A stretch of 64,000 nucleotides of DNA, from contig JARLGX010000019.1 of assembly GCA_031292575.1 (NCBI GenBank), positions 48,813 to 112,812 of the forward strand. The letters are read 5' to 3'. Source of the DNA: Paludibacter sp. (GTDB taxonomy: Bacteria > Bacteroidota > Bacteroidia > Bacteroidales > Paludibacteraceae). The translations under genes were made by a program, and so were the position numbers. Positions 36,887-46,547 of this stretch are shown here, piece after piece (within the stretch, counting starts at the first letter, position 1; the number at the start of each line of letters is the position of its first letter). Below the pieces are notes generated by a model. It was not told where the DNA came from and ran no database searches. It worked only from the letters and a program-made list of their open reading frames with translations.

Positions 36887-37111
36887 TACTTTTGTGAAGT
36901 AATTTTTGTTGAACATTTAATTTGCTTCGATGTTTAACCCAGAAGTTAGTGAATAAAGTTTGTAAATTATTGAATAGAAAAAATTGATTGGTAAAAACAT
37001 TCTGTTTGTTATAGTTAGTTAGCTCTATAAAATTATAATTTCAAAGCATAGTCATTTGTTTACCTTTTCTATGAAAAAGAACCCGATGTAAATTTATTTT
37101 TACATCGGGTT
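36887..37111 (+). ncRNA. Possible small RNA (orphan promoter to terminator)
   Basis: TACTTTTG (36887-36894) matches the -7 box and a strong terminator (37080-37111) lies about 190 bases on. The interval has no plausible gene. The terminator could instead serve the AraC gene 366 bases upstream. This is a candidate only. Confidence 0.25.
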
Positions 37112-37116
37112 TTATT
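37080..37116 (+). terminator. Strong terminator in the 36.7-37.6 kb gap
   Basis: A 13-bp perfect stem (37080-37092 with 37099-37111), 6-base loop and T-rich tail. The rest of the gap up to 37601 is AT-rich with only a TAATTTTG (37481-37488) that could be the -7 box of the next gene. Confidence 0.75.
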
Positions 37117-37601
37117 TTAAAGAATGATATATTCAAATATCTATTAAACTCAGTTGTAACTTTCCAATATTTAAACCTTTTAAAATTTAAATTCTTCGTT
37201 AAAAATAGTATAGTATTTCAATTTACCTTCGACGGCTTATTTTTCGACTTTAAATATATTTTCAGGCTAAAAAATTAATTAGAAATGATTTATGTTGATT
37301 TACATTTTTGAAATTATCTTTATGTTTAATCTATTTCGAAGATGAATATTTACGTTTTATGGGTTATGTAAACTTGTTTTTGACTTAAAATTAATAGTTA
37401 TGAATTATTTTGAATAAATTAAGCGTTAAAATACGGTTAACTTTCTAAATATTATTAGATTTTGATTGAAATGTAAAAAATAATTTTGTAATTTTACACC
37501 CAATTTTAAAGAGATATTACAACATATATCCGACTTAGTTCAACTTATATTTAAATATGTAATTTCTGAACATTCAAACATATATACTTTAAATATTACA
37601 A

Positions 37602-40600
37602 ATGAAAAAATCCTTTGGTATAATATTGCTCATCTTATTATCAATTGGTATAAATATTTCTAAAGCCGAAAATAATAATATCTATAAAACTGAATTTTAT
37701 ACTTTTGAAAATATAAATTCGGCTAATGTAAATCTACCTGATTCGATAGGTACTGCCTCTGAAGTTTCTGCATCTAAATCCGGAATAAATGTAACTATTG
37801 CTTGTGTTGGGACAAGTGTAACATTCGTAAATTCAGCCCTACCTACAAATGGACAAAATTGTTCAAATGTTGCTAATTACACGTGGAACTTTGGTGATGG
37901 AACAATTATTTCTGTGCCCCACCAAACTTCACCGCAAACCCTGAGTCACACATATACAGTACCAGGAAGTTATACCGTGGCTCTTACAACTCAAAATGGT
38001 TGTGGTACCGTTACAACTTATCAGGATGTTTGTATTGAAGGACCTATATCGCCCTCATTTACAACTGATTTAAATGAAGGTTGCGCCCCTTTAACTATTA
38101 AAACAACAAATACCACAAACACTGTTGGGATTTGTAGCGTACTAAAATATTCCTGGTCAGTTGTTTATGATCCGGGTAGTTGTGGCACAGTATCTAATTT
38201 TTCATATATTAACTCAACAGATTCATCATCAGTAGCACCTGTTTTTTTGTTTACAAATCCTGGAATCTATACAATAAATTTATCAATGTCCAGAGCTTGT
38301 GGAACGAGTTCGGTAAGTCAGGTTATTACTGTAAAAAAACCACCAGTTGTTTCTATAAATCCGATTGCAGATGTTTGTGGTACAACATCAATAAGTCCTA
38401 CTGCTTCGGTCACAACATGTTCTACCTCTGCTGCCTCAATGACTTACTCATGGAGTTTTCCCGGTGGAACACCTTCCTCGTCAACATCTTTAAATCCCGG
38501 AAACATTTCATACAGTGCCCCAGGTACTTATTCTATGTCGCTTTATGCAACAAATGAATGTGGAATTTCTGCAACAAGCACAATTTCATTCAATATAAAA
38601 ACTGTTCCTCATATAACTAATTCTCCTTTGGCTGAGTCTGTATGTTCCGGATTTCCAACAAATCAAATTAATTTTACGTCAGATGAGCCGGGCACAACGT
38701 ATTCATGGTCAGCTGTTGCAGATCCGGGACTATCGGGATTTGTACCTTCGGGCAATGTCTCTTATTTGCCATCGCAAACAATCACAAACTCAAACTCAAC
38801 TCCGGGGAACGTTACATATACCATAATCCCATTTAACGGCGGTTGTTCTGGACCTGCCGTAAATTATGTCATAACTGTTAAGCCAGAACCTACAATTACC
38901 ACTCAGCCTTCATCAGCTACATATTGTGTGGGGGCTACACCTGCTGACTTATCAGTTGCAATTTCGGCTACAACTGACACACCGATTTATCAATGGTATA
39001 GTTTTACCGGAGTAAATCCAGGTCTTCCAATTTCCGGGGCAACAAATTCTACTTTTACTCCACCAACAAGTTCAATAGGATCAACCAGCTACTATTGTAT
39101 TATTTCATTTTTATCAGGAACTTGCGGTAATTTAACTTCAAATACGGTCATTATAACTGTCAATCCTTTACCTGTAATTAATCTACAACCAAAGCCAACG
39201 CAAGATATTTGTGTTGGAGGAACAATAGGAGTTCCATTAAGTGTTGGTTATACAGGTGGTGCAGGCATTGCTACTTATCAATGGTATAGTAATATTGTTA
39301 ATAATAACACTACCGGAACAATAATTTCAGGTGCAATTGATTCTACTTTTACTCCTCAACCGTTTGTAACCCCCGGAACTTATTATTACTATGCAACAGT
39401 AACCTTATCGGGAAATTCATGTGGTTCAGCTACAAGTAATGTTGCTGATATTAATGCATATGCGCAACCAACAGTTACTAGTCCATCAATCCTGACACAA
39501 TCTTTATGTCAATCCTCTACGGCCATACCAATTAGTTTAACTGCAAGTGGTGGAAGTGGAACTTTTAGTTACCAATGGTATCAAAATCCAGCGAATAACA
39601 ATATTACCGGAACAGCAATTATTGGCGCTACAAATAATTCTTACACTCCTTTGACCGATAATATCGGAAAAGCTTACTATTATTGTGTTATTACTCAAAC
39701 AGGATTAAATTGTGGTGTAACCAGTAGCACTTCCGAAGTCATTGTTATTGCACAACCTTCGGTTCTGGCTCAACCAGCTTCAAGTTCAGTTTGTTTAGGA
39801 GGTACACCTGCAACTTTGACGGTTAGTTATCAGGATGGGGTTGGAACTCCGACATATCAATGGTATAGTAATACCGTAAATGACAATACGAGCGGAACTA
39901 TTATTGCTGCAGCTAATTCTGTAAGTTATGATCCTCCGGCAACTGCTTTGGGAACGCTTTATTATTATTGCATGATAACTTTTCCTGCCAGTACGGGTTG
40001 TTCAATACTAACTTCAAATACTGCAACTGTAACTGTAAATTCAGTCCCTGTTATTAACCCTCAGCCGACTCTATTGCAAGAAGTTTGTTTGGGTAATACG
40101 ATTGGAGCTCCATTAACGGTTTCTTATACAGGAGGTGCCGGATTACCATCATATCAATGGTATTCAAATACCACTAATTCATATGCTGGTGCATCTTTAA
40201 TTCCAGGGGCAATAAGTTCAACATACACACCACCGTTATATTCTTCTCCAGGAAATTATTATTACTTTGTTGATTTAAACTTATCTGGCAGTAATTGTGG
40301 TCCTGTTTACAGTAATTTTGCGGAGGTAATTGTTGACCCAAGCTCTGTTATTAGTCCTCAGTCGGTTCCTACTCAAACTGTTTGTATAAATTCTGTGCCT
40401 CAGACACTTTCGATAACTGCTTCGGGAGGTTTAGGTACATATTCGTATCAATGGTTTATTAATAATTCAAATAATACAACTACTGGATCACAGATTGCCG
40501 GTGAGATAAGTAATACATATATTCCATCAACTACCAGCGTAGGAACTGAGTATTATTATTGTGTTGTAACATCAACAACAGGTGCAATGTGTACTGTAAC

Positions 40601-43133
40601 TAGTGCTGCTGCAGAAGTAATTGTTAAGCCCGAACCAACAATTTCTTCTCAACCAACTCCATTATTGAGCGCATGTATCGGAGATACTCCTTCATTGTCT
40701 GTTTCATATATAAATGGTGCAGGAACACCTTCATATCAATGGTATAGCAATACGATAAATGATACCGGTTCAGGAACAGCTATACCATTTGCAACTAATT
40801 CTGTCTTCAATCCGCCGACCACGACTGCTGGCACTCTCTATTATTATTGTACAATTAATTTAGCTCCTGGAGGATGCTCTGTATTGGTTTCTGATGCTGC
40901 CGAAGTAATAGTAAAACCAGTTCCTGTAATTACAGGGTTTAACACTGAAATTTGTAATGGATCAACATTTTCTGTTACTCCGGTAGATGGAACTGATGGA
41001 ATTGTTCCGGCAGGAACAACTTATACTTGGTCGATGCCGGTTATAAGTCCTGCTGGTTCTGTTACTGGTGCATCTGCACAAGCAAGCTCGCAAACTTCAA
41101 TTTCTCAAACATTAACGAATACAACATCAACGGCTGCAACAGTTGTATATACTGTAACACCAGTTTCTGGTAGTGGTTGTGCAGGTAATGTTTTTGGTGT
41201 AATAGTTACGGTCGATCCAACAATTAATCCAAATGTAGCAGTTAAAAATATCTCTTGTTTTGGATCGGTTGACGGTATACTTCAGGCAAATGTGACCGGA
41301 GGTGTTCCACCCTATTCAATTTTGTGGACAGGTCCTTCAGGATTTACTTCGACAGATTCGATTATTACAAATTTATACGCAGGAAATTATAATTTAACTG
41401 TCACAGATTCACGTGGTTGCAATGTCTCAAACAGTTATACAATAGTTGAACCGGCTGAAATTAGGATAACAACTGACGTACATAAAAATGTGACTTTCTT
41501 CGGTGCTGATAATGCTTATATTGGAATTACAATTACAGGTGGAACACAACCATACCATTATAATTGGACAAAAAATGGACTTCCATTCTCTACTTCTGAA
41601 GATTTAAACAATATTGGACCCGGTTCGTATGAAGTAGTTGTTTCCGACACGAATAATTGTGGCCCTAAAGTAGCATATTACAATGTCACAGTTCCTGCTG
41701 AATTGATTGTAAGTTTGGTAAGTAAGACAAATATCTATTGCAATGGTTACTCTAATGGTGCTATATCAGTAGATGTTGTGGGAGGCACTCCATTTGAAAT
41801 AAGTCCGGGAGTATTCGATTACGCATATTCGTGGATAGGACCTAATGGATTTTCAAGCACATCAAAAGACTTGACAAATCTGGTTGCTGGGATGTATCTG
41901 CTTACTGTAACAGATAACTCCGGATTTTCAAAACTACTTATCGTGACTCTTACCGAGCCAAGCAAAATAAATATCGATGTAACAAGTGTTCCTAAATTAG
42001 ACTGTACAACCGGAGGTATAAGTGAAACATCAACAGCAGTAGTAACAGGTGGAACTCCACCTTATACCATATCGTGGTCTACCGGTACCGTTAGCGGATT
42101 GAACAACGAAATAATGAACACGAACCAAAGTGGCAATGTAACCGTGCAAGTTACAGATTCGATTGGATGTTCGAATACCACTAATTTTAATCTTACAATG
42201 CCAACTTTAGGAATAGATTTTAAAGTATTGGATTGTGACAGTCATTTATATAATTTTAACGCACTGATACCTGATTCGTTAACAGCTTACACTTACTTAT
42301 GGGATTTTGGTGATGGTGTAACCGATACCAATAAAACTGTAAATCATACTTTCGCAAATCCGGGTAATTATAATGTGAGATTAACCATCACAAGTTCAAC
42401 CTGTCCTACTTCATTTGTCAGACAGATAACTGTTGAAGGACCTCCTGTGTTAACGCTGGATAAAGAACCTAAGATTTGTTTTGGTGATTCAATGATAATT
42501 CATGTGTTTGGAGCAAATACTTATAAATGGAATAATAACTTGACAGGTGATAGTATAATGATTAACAGAACAGGAGCATATACCGTTACAGGTACTTCGG
42601 CAGCAGGCTGTACTTCGACACTTACGTTTAATGTTTCAAATTATGACGCGTATAATTATACTATTCAGTCGAATAAAAATGAAATTTCTACAGGTAATCC
42701 TACTATTAGTTTATGGTCAGAAACTATTCCAAACTCACAGTATTACTGGGATTTTGGTGATGGTGATGCTGGTCAGGGAAATTATCTGGATCATACCTAT
42801 ACTGTTGCCAATCAAAGATATTTTGACATTAAATTAAAGGTAATAAACCCAAATGGTTGCCTTGAGTATGCAACAAAAAGAATCACTGTGATTAATTCTG
42901 CATTATACAATACTTTTTCTCCCAATGGAGATGGAATTGATGATGTGTTTATGAAGGGTTGGCAAATGAAAGTATATAATCGTAATGGATTATTGATATA
43001 TGATGGAGTTGACGGTTGGGATGGTACATTTAATGGAAAGCCTATTGATGCAGGAACTTATTTCTATGTTTTGTATTATTCATCCGAATCGGGGACTAAA
43101 ACTAATTCCGGTTATGTTACATTAGTTCGATAA
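37602..43133 (+). CDS. Giant multi-domain surface protein with T9SS type B sorting domain
   Basis: An 1,843-residue secreted protein. After the signal peptide (about 1-22) come four PKD or PKD-like domains (about 45-430), seven Cys-containing Ig-like repeats of about 97 residues (about 430-1105; each has YQWY...YYYC), a PKD-like domain, four SprB-type repeats (about 1205-1540), further PKD domains, and a C-terminal gliding-motility-associated CHU_C/T9SS type B domain (NTFSPNGDGIDDVF to the end, about 1775-1843). Export by the type IX secretion system and an adhesin or surface-polymer role follow from the family. PorP/SprF-like partner lies 11 bases downstream. Ig repeats show a duplicated triplet order. 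Confidence 0.92.
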   Translation: MKKSFGIILLILLSIGINISKAENNNIYKTEFYTFENINSANVNLPDSIGTASEVSASKSGINVTIACVGTSVTFVNSALPTNGQNCSNVANYTWNFGDGTIISVPHQTSPQTLSHTYTVPGSYTVALTTQNGCGTVTTYQDVCIEGPISPSFTTDLNEGCAPLTIKTTNTTNTVGICSVLKYSWSVVYDPGSCGTVSNFSYINSTDSSSVAPVFLFTNPGIYTINLSMSRACGTSSVSQVITVKKPPVVSINPIADVCGTTSISPTASVTTCSTSAASMTYSWSFPGGTPSSSTSLNPGNISYSAPGTYSMSLYATNECGISATSTISFNIKTVPHITNSPLAESVCSGFPTNQINFTSDEPGTTYSWSAVADPGLSGFVPSGNVSYLPSQTITNSNSTPGNVTYTIIPFNGGCSGPAVNYVITVKPEPTITTQPSSATYCVGATPADLSVAISATTDTPIYQWYSFTGVNPGLPISGATNSTFTPPTSSIGSTSYYCIISFLSGTCGNLTSNTVIITVNPLPVINLQPKPTQDICVGGTIGVPLSVGYTGGAGIATYQWYSNIVNNNTTGTIISGAIDSTFTPQPFVTPGTYYYYATVTLSGNSCGSATSNVADINAYAQPTVTSPSILTQSLCQSSTAIPISLTASGGSGTFSYQWYQNPANNNITGTAIIGATNNSYTPLTDNIGKAYYYCVITQTGLNCGVTSSTSEVIVIAQPSVLAQPASSSVCLGGTPATLTVSYQDGVGTPTYQWYSNTVNDNTSGTIIAAANSVSYDPPATALGTLYYYCMITFPASTGCSILTSNTATVTVNSVPVINPQPTLLQEVCLGNTIGAPLTVSYTGGAGLPSYQWYSNTTNSYAGASLIPGAISSTYTPPLYSSPGNYYYFVDLNLSGSNCGPVYSNFAEVIVDPSSVISPQSVPTQTVCINSVPQTLSITASGGLGTYSYQWFINNSNNTTTGSQIAGEISNTYIPSTTSVGTEYYYCVVTSTTGAMCTVTSAAAEVIVKPEPTISSQPTPLLSACIGDTPSLSVSYINGAGTPSYQWYSNTINDTGSGTAIPFATNSVFNPPTTTAGTLYYYCTINLAPGGCSVLVSDAAEVIVKPVPVITGFNTEICNGSTFSVTPVDGTDGIVPAGTTYTWSMPVISPAGSVTGASAQASSQTSISQTLTNTTSTAATVVYTVTPVSGSGCAGNVFGVIVTVDPTINPNVAVKNISCFGSVDGILQANVTGGVPPYSILWTGPSGFTSTDSIITNLYAGNYNLTVTDSRGCNVSNSYTIVEPAEIRITTDVHKNVTFFGADNAYIGITITGGTQPYHYNWTKNGLPFSTSEDLNNIGPGSYEVVVSDTNNCGPKVAYYNVTVPAELIVSLVSKTNIYCNGYSNGAISVDVVGGTPFEISPGVFDYAYSWIGPNGFSSTSKDLTNLVAGMYLLTVTDNSGFSKLLIVTLTEPSKINIDVTSVPKLDCTTGGISETSTAVVTGGTPPYTISWSTGTVSGLNNEIMNTNQSGNVTVQVTDSIGCSNTTNFNLTMPTLGIDFKVLDCDSHLYNFNALIPDSLTAYTYLWDFGDGVTDTNKTVNHTFANPGNYNVRLTITSSTCPTSFVRQITVEGPPVLTLDKEPKICFGDSMIIHVFGANTYKWNNNLTGDSIMINRTGAYTVTGTSAAGCTSTLTFNVSNYDAYNYTIQSNKNEISTGNPTISLWSETIPNSQYYWDFGDGDAGQGNYLDHTYTVANQRYFDIKLKVINPNGCLEYATKRITVINSALYNTFSPNGDGIDDVFMKGWQMKVYNRNGLLIYDGVDGWDGTFNGKPIDAGTYFYVLYYSSESGTKTNSGYVTLVR
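39162..40916 (+). repeat. Two ~875-bp triplet repeats inside the surface protein gene
   Basis: Ig-like repeats 2-3-4 (39162-40043) and 5-6-7 (40044-40916) match each other in order: 2 with 5 (TIG-PL-V-YTGGAG), 3 with 6 (TASGG-GT-SYQW), 4 with 7 (TP-LSVSY, SGT-I, GTLYYYC, GCSxL). So a block of three diverged domains was duplicated as a unit. Confidence 0.7.
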
Positions 43134-43144
43134 TTATTTTGACA

Positions 43145-44050
43145 ATGAAGAAAGCTATTTTTATCATTTTGTTTAATGTTTTGACATTCTCATTGATTGC
43201 TCAATCTTACATCCGTCTGAATAACTTTTGGGAGAAAACTTATATAGTCAATCCAGCTTCGGTTAATTACCAGTATCAAGCTGAATTTGACTTGTTGGCT
43301 CGAAAACAATGGATAAATTTCCCTGGTTCACCAACAACACTATATTTTTCAGGAACTACTTATCTGGACGATATTAATACGCAATTGGGATTGAAAGTTC
43401 TGAAGGATCAAATAGGGTACACCTCAACTTCTACGGTTGATTTAAGTTATGCATATTCTCTGAAACTGGACAGGGAATGGCGAATGAATTTTGGTTTAGG
43501 GTTAAGTTATCAAGGTATATCTTACGACTTATCTAAAGTGAATTCACCAACTCCTGGTGATCCTACAGTTTACATGAATTTATTGAATTCAAGCAATGTA
43601 AACTCAGATCTTGGTTTTGAATTAACAAATAAAGACTGGCGTTTGGGTGTAGCAAGCCAAAATTTATTTTCTCTTTTTCTGCCCATAAATAAATTGTTTA
43701 TAAATACAAATTATCTCTATACCCAATATAGGCAACATACCCAAAATCCGCTTAACCTTGGATTCGGACTGTGTGGAATTCAATATGGCAACTTCTATCA
43801 GGGAGAACTAAATTTCAACACGTATATAAAAGCTAATCCGGAATCGAATGGCTTTAGGCTCGGACTTTTTTATCGAACCTGGAGTGAGTTCGGGGTTTTG
43901 TTTGGCATCGAACTGACACATAACCTTCAATTGTCGTACAGCTATGATTACAATGTCAGTGGCATAAGTACAAACTCATTTGGGTCTCATGAATTAATGT
44001 TGACATTCTTAATTGATAAAGAATTTAAGTGCCAGAATTGCTGGTATTAA
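43145..44050 (+). CDS. PorP/SprF family type IX secretion membrane protein
   Basis: A 301-residue outer-membrane beta-barrel of the PorP/SprF family, which in T9SS organisms is needed for secretion of the partner type B protein encoded next to it. Signal peptide about 1-18 (LIAQS). Characteristic start YIRLNNFWEKTYIVNPAS. The ATG at 43145 is preferred over an in-frame TTG two codons earlier. It begins 11 bases after the giant protein's stop, so the pair forms an operon. Confidence 0.9.
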   Translation: MKKAIFIILFNVLTFSLIAQSYIRLNNFWEKTYIVNPASVNYQYQAEFDLLARKQWINFPGSPTTLYFSGTTYLDDINTQLGLKVLKDQIGYTSTSTVDLSYAYSLKLDREWRMNFGLGLSYQGISYDLSKVNSPTPGDPTVYMNLLNSSNVNSDLGFELTNKDWRLGVASQNLFSLFLPINKLFINTNYLYTQYRQHTQNPLNLGFGLCGIQYGNFYQGELNFNTYIKANPESNGFRLGLFYRTWSEFGVLFGIELTHNLQLSYSYDYNVSGISTNSFGSHELMLTFLIDKEFKCQNCWY

Positions 44051-44080
44051 CCAGGTTTTAGGGAAACAATAAACTAAAAA

Positions 44081-44118
44081 AATAAAGGCTGAACTTAAAC
44101 TTAAGTTCAGCCTTTATT
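44081..44118 (+). terminator. Terminator of the T9SS surface protein operon
   Basis: About 17-bp perfect stem (44081-44098 with 44101-44118) with a short loop and A/T flanks. The core GGCTGAACTT also occurs in the 2148-2185 terminator. Confidence 0.8.
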
Positions 44119-44320
44119 AAAAAAGACTGACAATAAACATCCTTTCTGTAATTTGCCTTATTGTTTTGGATATACAAAAACATACATCCTCATTTTCTAC
44201 TTTCTTTTCAACTTTTACGAATATTAAAGCCGAAATTATCCATATCTTTGTATCCGCTTTACTCCAACATGATAATTTAAAACACCAAAACCACAAATAC
44301 ATTTTGGCAGTAATACTACA

Positions 44321-45235
44321 ATGAATTTTTTCAATAAATATAAATCTAAAATCATATCGGTAATAGTTTCCATATTATTCTATGGAACTCTTTTACTGCT
44401 TCTATTTTTCACACCAAGAGGTGATTCGTCATTAAGAAACAACTTTAATATCAAAAACAGGGAAGAAGAAGTTAAGTTTCAAATGATGGAAGATGTCAAA
44501 TTACCCCCCACTCTACAGGAACAAAAAACTGCAGATAAAATACTTAAGAAAGAATCTGCCACAGAATCACAACCCAAAGAAATAGATAAAAGTACACCTG
44601 AGACTAAAGAAATTGATAAGAGTCCCGATGAAAGTGACGATGATACTAATGTAACTGAAAATCAAGATTCTGTTATGTTGGCAGAACTAAAAAAATCGTT
44701 AGAAGTTTTTAAAGAAATAGTGCCTCAGGACAGTTTAAAAAAGAATCCTATTCAGGAAAAAAGTACACAAGCTGCCCAAAAGGTTTTAGCTCAAAGAACC
44801 TTTTACTCTGAAAACGATTACCAGTTTATCAGAGATAATTACCGTACAATTCTTAGTATTCGGAAGATTTATCCTTATGTTATGAAAACAAAGGAAATTG
44901 TCACGAATTTGAATGCACAACTTGCCAAGATGACAAACAATAGCGAAAAGCGAAAATTAATTAAACAAACGGAGAAAGAACTGTTTCAAAACTTCGAGAA
45001 AGATGTGCGTGGGATGAATTATTCGCAAGGAAAGCTCATGCTGAAACTTATTGCCCGCGAAACTGACCAAACTGCCTATGGATTGATTAAAACCTACAAA
45101 GGCGGATTACCTGCAACGTTTTGGTACGGAGTTGGGCTGCTGTTTCACGAAGACTTGAAAATCAAATACGATTCGTTAGGCGAAGATGCCATACTCGAAC
45201 AAATCATCAAAAAATACAAATTAGGCAAGCTCTGA
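44321..45235 (+). CDS. TonB-like anchored protein with C-terminal DUF4294
   Basis: A 304-residue protein with a TonB-like N-terminal half: short cytoplasmic start, one membrane helix (about 10-31), FQMMEDVKLPP, and a long Glu/Lys/Pro/Ser-rich linker (about 40-150). The C-terminal half (about 163-290) is DUF4294: IRKIYPYVMKTKEIVTN, KELFQNFEKDVRGMNYSQGKLMLKLI, RETDQTAYGLI, TFWYGVGLLFHEDLKIKY. DUF4294 normally follows a signal peptide. Here it replaces the expected TonB C-terminal domain. exbD and exbB lie convergently 19 bases downstream. The combination suggests an ExbBD-driven periplasmic protein that does not contact TonB boxes. Confidence 0.75.
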   Translation: MNFFNKYKSKIISVIVSILFYGTLLLLLFFTPRGDSSLRNNFNIKNREEEVKFQMMEDVKLPPTLQEQKTADKILKKESATESQPKEIDKSTPETKEIDKSPDESDDDTNVTENQDSVMLAELKKSLEVFKEIVPQDSLKKNPIQEKSTQAAQKVLAQRTFYSENDYQFIRDNYRTILSIRKIYPYVMKTKEIVTNLNAQLAKMTNNSEKRKLIKQTEKELFQNFEKDVRGMNYSQGKLMLKLIARETDQTAYGLIKTYKGGLPATFWYGVGLLFHEDLKIKYDSLGEDAILEQIIKKYKLGKL

Positions 45236-45254
45236 AAAAGAGTTCTGTTTAGTA

Positions 45255-45665
45255 TCAACCCTTCTTCTGAGTGAAAAGAATCATTTTAATCTTTAGTTTG
45301 TTGCCAATATCAATCACATCCACCACATCTTGCAAATTCAATGTTTTGTCGGCATGTAGCAGTACAATCACTTCTTCGGTCTTGCGTTTCTTTGAGATTA
45401 TCTTCGATAATTGAGGCTCAATCTTATCAAAAGGAATCTCGTCCTTTTCGATATAATATTTGTGATCGGCAGTAATAGTCAGATTAATTTGCTTCTTTAC
45501 AACCACATCTTCCGAAGTTTTGGATTTTGGCAGCAAAACTTGTATGGTGGCTGGTGTAACAAGGGTAGATATAATCAAAAAGAACAACAATAAGAAAAAC
45601 ATAATGTCGTTCAACGAGGCAGTATATACCTCAGCTGTTCTTTGCTTTCGACGTTCAATTTTCAT
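45255..45665 (-). CDS. ExbD/TolR family protein
   Basis: A 136-residue ExbD/TolR proton-channel subunit. Conserved N-terminus NDIMFFLLLFFLI with the membrane aspartate, then a periplasmic domain. It follows exbB by 36 bases and meets the TonB-like DUF4294 gene tail to tail. Energises an outer-membrane or periplasmic partner. Confidence 0.9.
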   Translation of the reverse strand: MKIERRKQRTAEVYTASLNDIMFFLLLFFLIISTLVTPATIQVLLPKSKTSEDVVVKKQINLTITADHKYYIEKDEIPFDKIEPQLSKIISKKRKTEEVIVLLHADKTLNLQDVVDVIDIGNKLKIKMILFTQKKG

Positions 45666-45701
45666 CGTATTGCGCTTGAGAAATAATAAATTGGAAGTTG
45701 G

Positions 45702-46400
45702 TTAGGCATTTTTGGCTCTTTTATTGTTTCGGATTCCTTTCAGCAAATCATTGGAATATTTATCCATGCGAACCACAATGCGGTCAATCCGTCCGTTTAA
45801 AACATAATACCCCGAATAGGCTATGATTCCAACGAACAATCCGGTTCCCGAAGAAATCATTTTCTGATATAAACCATCCGATATATTGGCAATATTCAAG
45901 TCGTTGGTAATAGATATATTATAGAATATCTTAATAACACCGAAGATAGTTCCCAAAAAACCCAACATAGGTGCTACCGAAGCTGTAATACCTAAATAAT
46001 TCATACCTCGTTCCAGGATAGAGATTTGTTGTTTAGCTTCCGATTGAATGGCCTCCTGAATCTCCATATCGTCAAATTCGGCACTCTCAAGGCCGGCAAC
46101 CAACACTTTGGCATAGGTTGTATTCTTTTCGTTACAGAGTTTGATTGCATTTTCAATTTCGCCGTTTGCTACCAGCTTGTTCACATCAGCTATCCAGTTG
46201 GCATCAGCCTTTCCAAGCATATTAATGAAAACCCACCGTTCAACAATCATGTATGTGGCAAGGATTAACAAAGAGAATAGTGGCACTAATATCCAACCCC
46301 CTTTGAGCAACAGTTGAAAGTAATTTTGATTCGAAATAGCAGTTGCTGTAGTAACAGCTGAATCAGCAGAAACCTGAAGCAATATTGAAAGTAAGTTCAT
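45702..46400 (-). CDS. MotA/TolQ/ExbB proton channel family protein
   Basis: A 232-residue ExbB/TolQ-type protein with three membrane helices (about 33-52, 130-150, 175-195) and the family region MNYLGITASVAPMLGFLGTIFGVIKIF. It is first of the exbB-exbD pair. Whether it drives the TonB receptor at 2.2 kb or the DUF4294 protein cannot be told from sequence. Confidence 0.92.
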   Translation of the reverse strand: MNLLSILLQVSADSAVTTATAISNQNYFQLLLKGGWILVPLFSLLILATYMIVERWVFINMLGKADANWIADVNKLVANGEIENAIKLCNEKNTTYAKVLVAGLESAEFDDMEIQEAIQSEAKQQISILERGMNYLGITASVAPMLGFLGTIFGVIKIFYNISITNDLNIANISDGLYQKMISSGTGLFVGIIAYSGYYVLNGRIDRIVVRMDKYSNDLLKGIRNNKRAKNA

Positions 46401-46547
46401 TATTTTATATGTTTAGAAAAATACCAATCGCTGCGATGTAGTCATGCATAAAATGAAAAAACAAAAGTACTATAATTATCGGGCGGAACTTAAAGCATCT
46501 CAGTTAAAGTTAATAAAATTTTGCGGGCATGAATTAATCACACCCAT

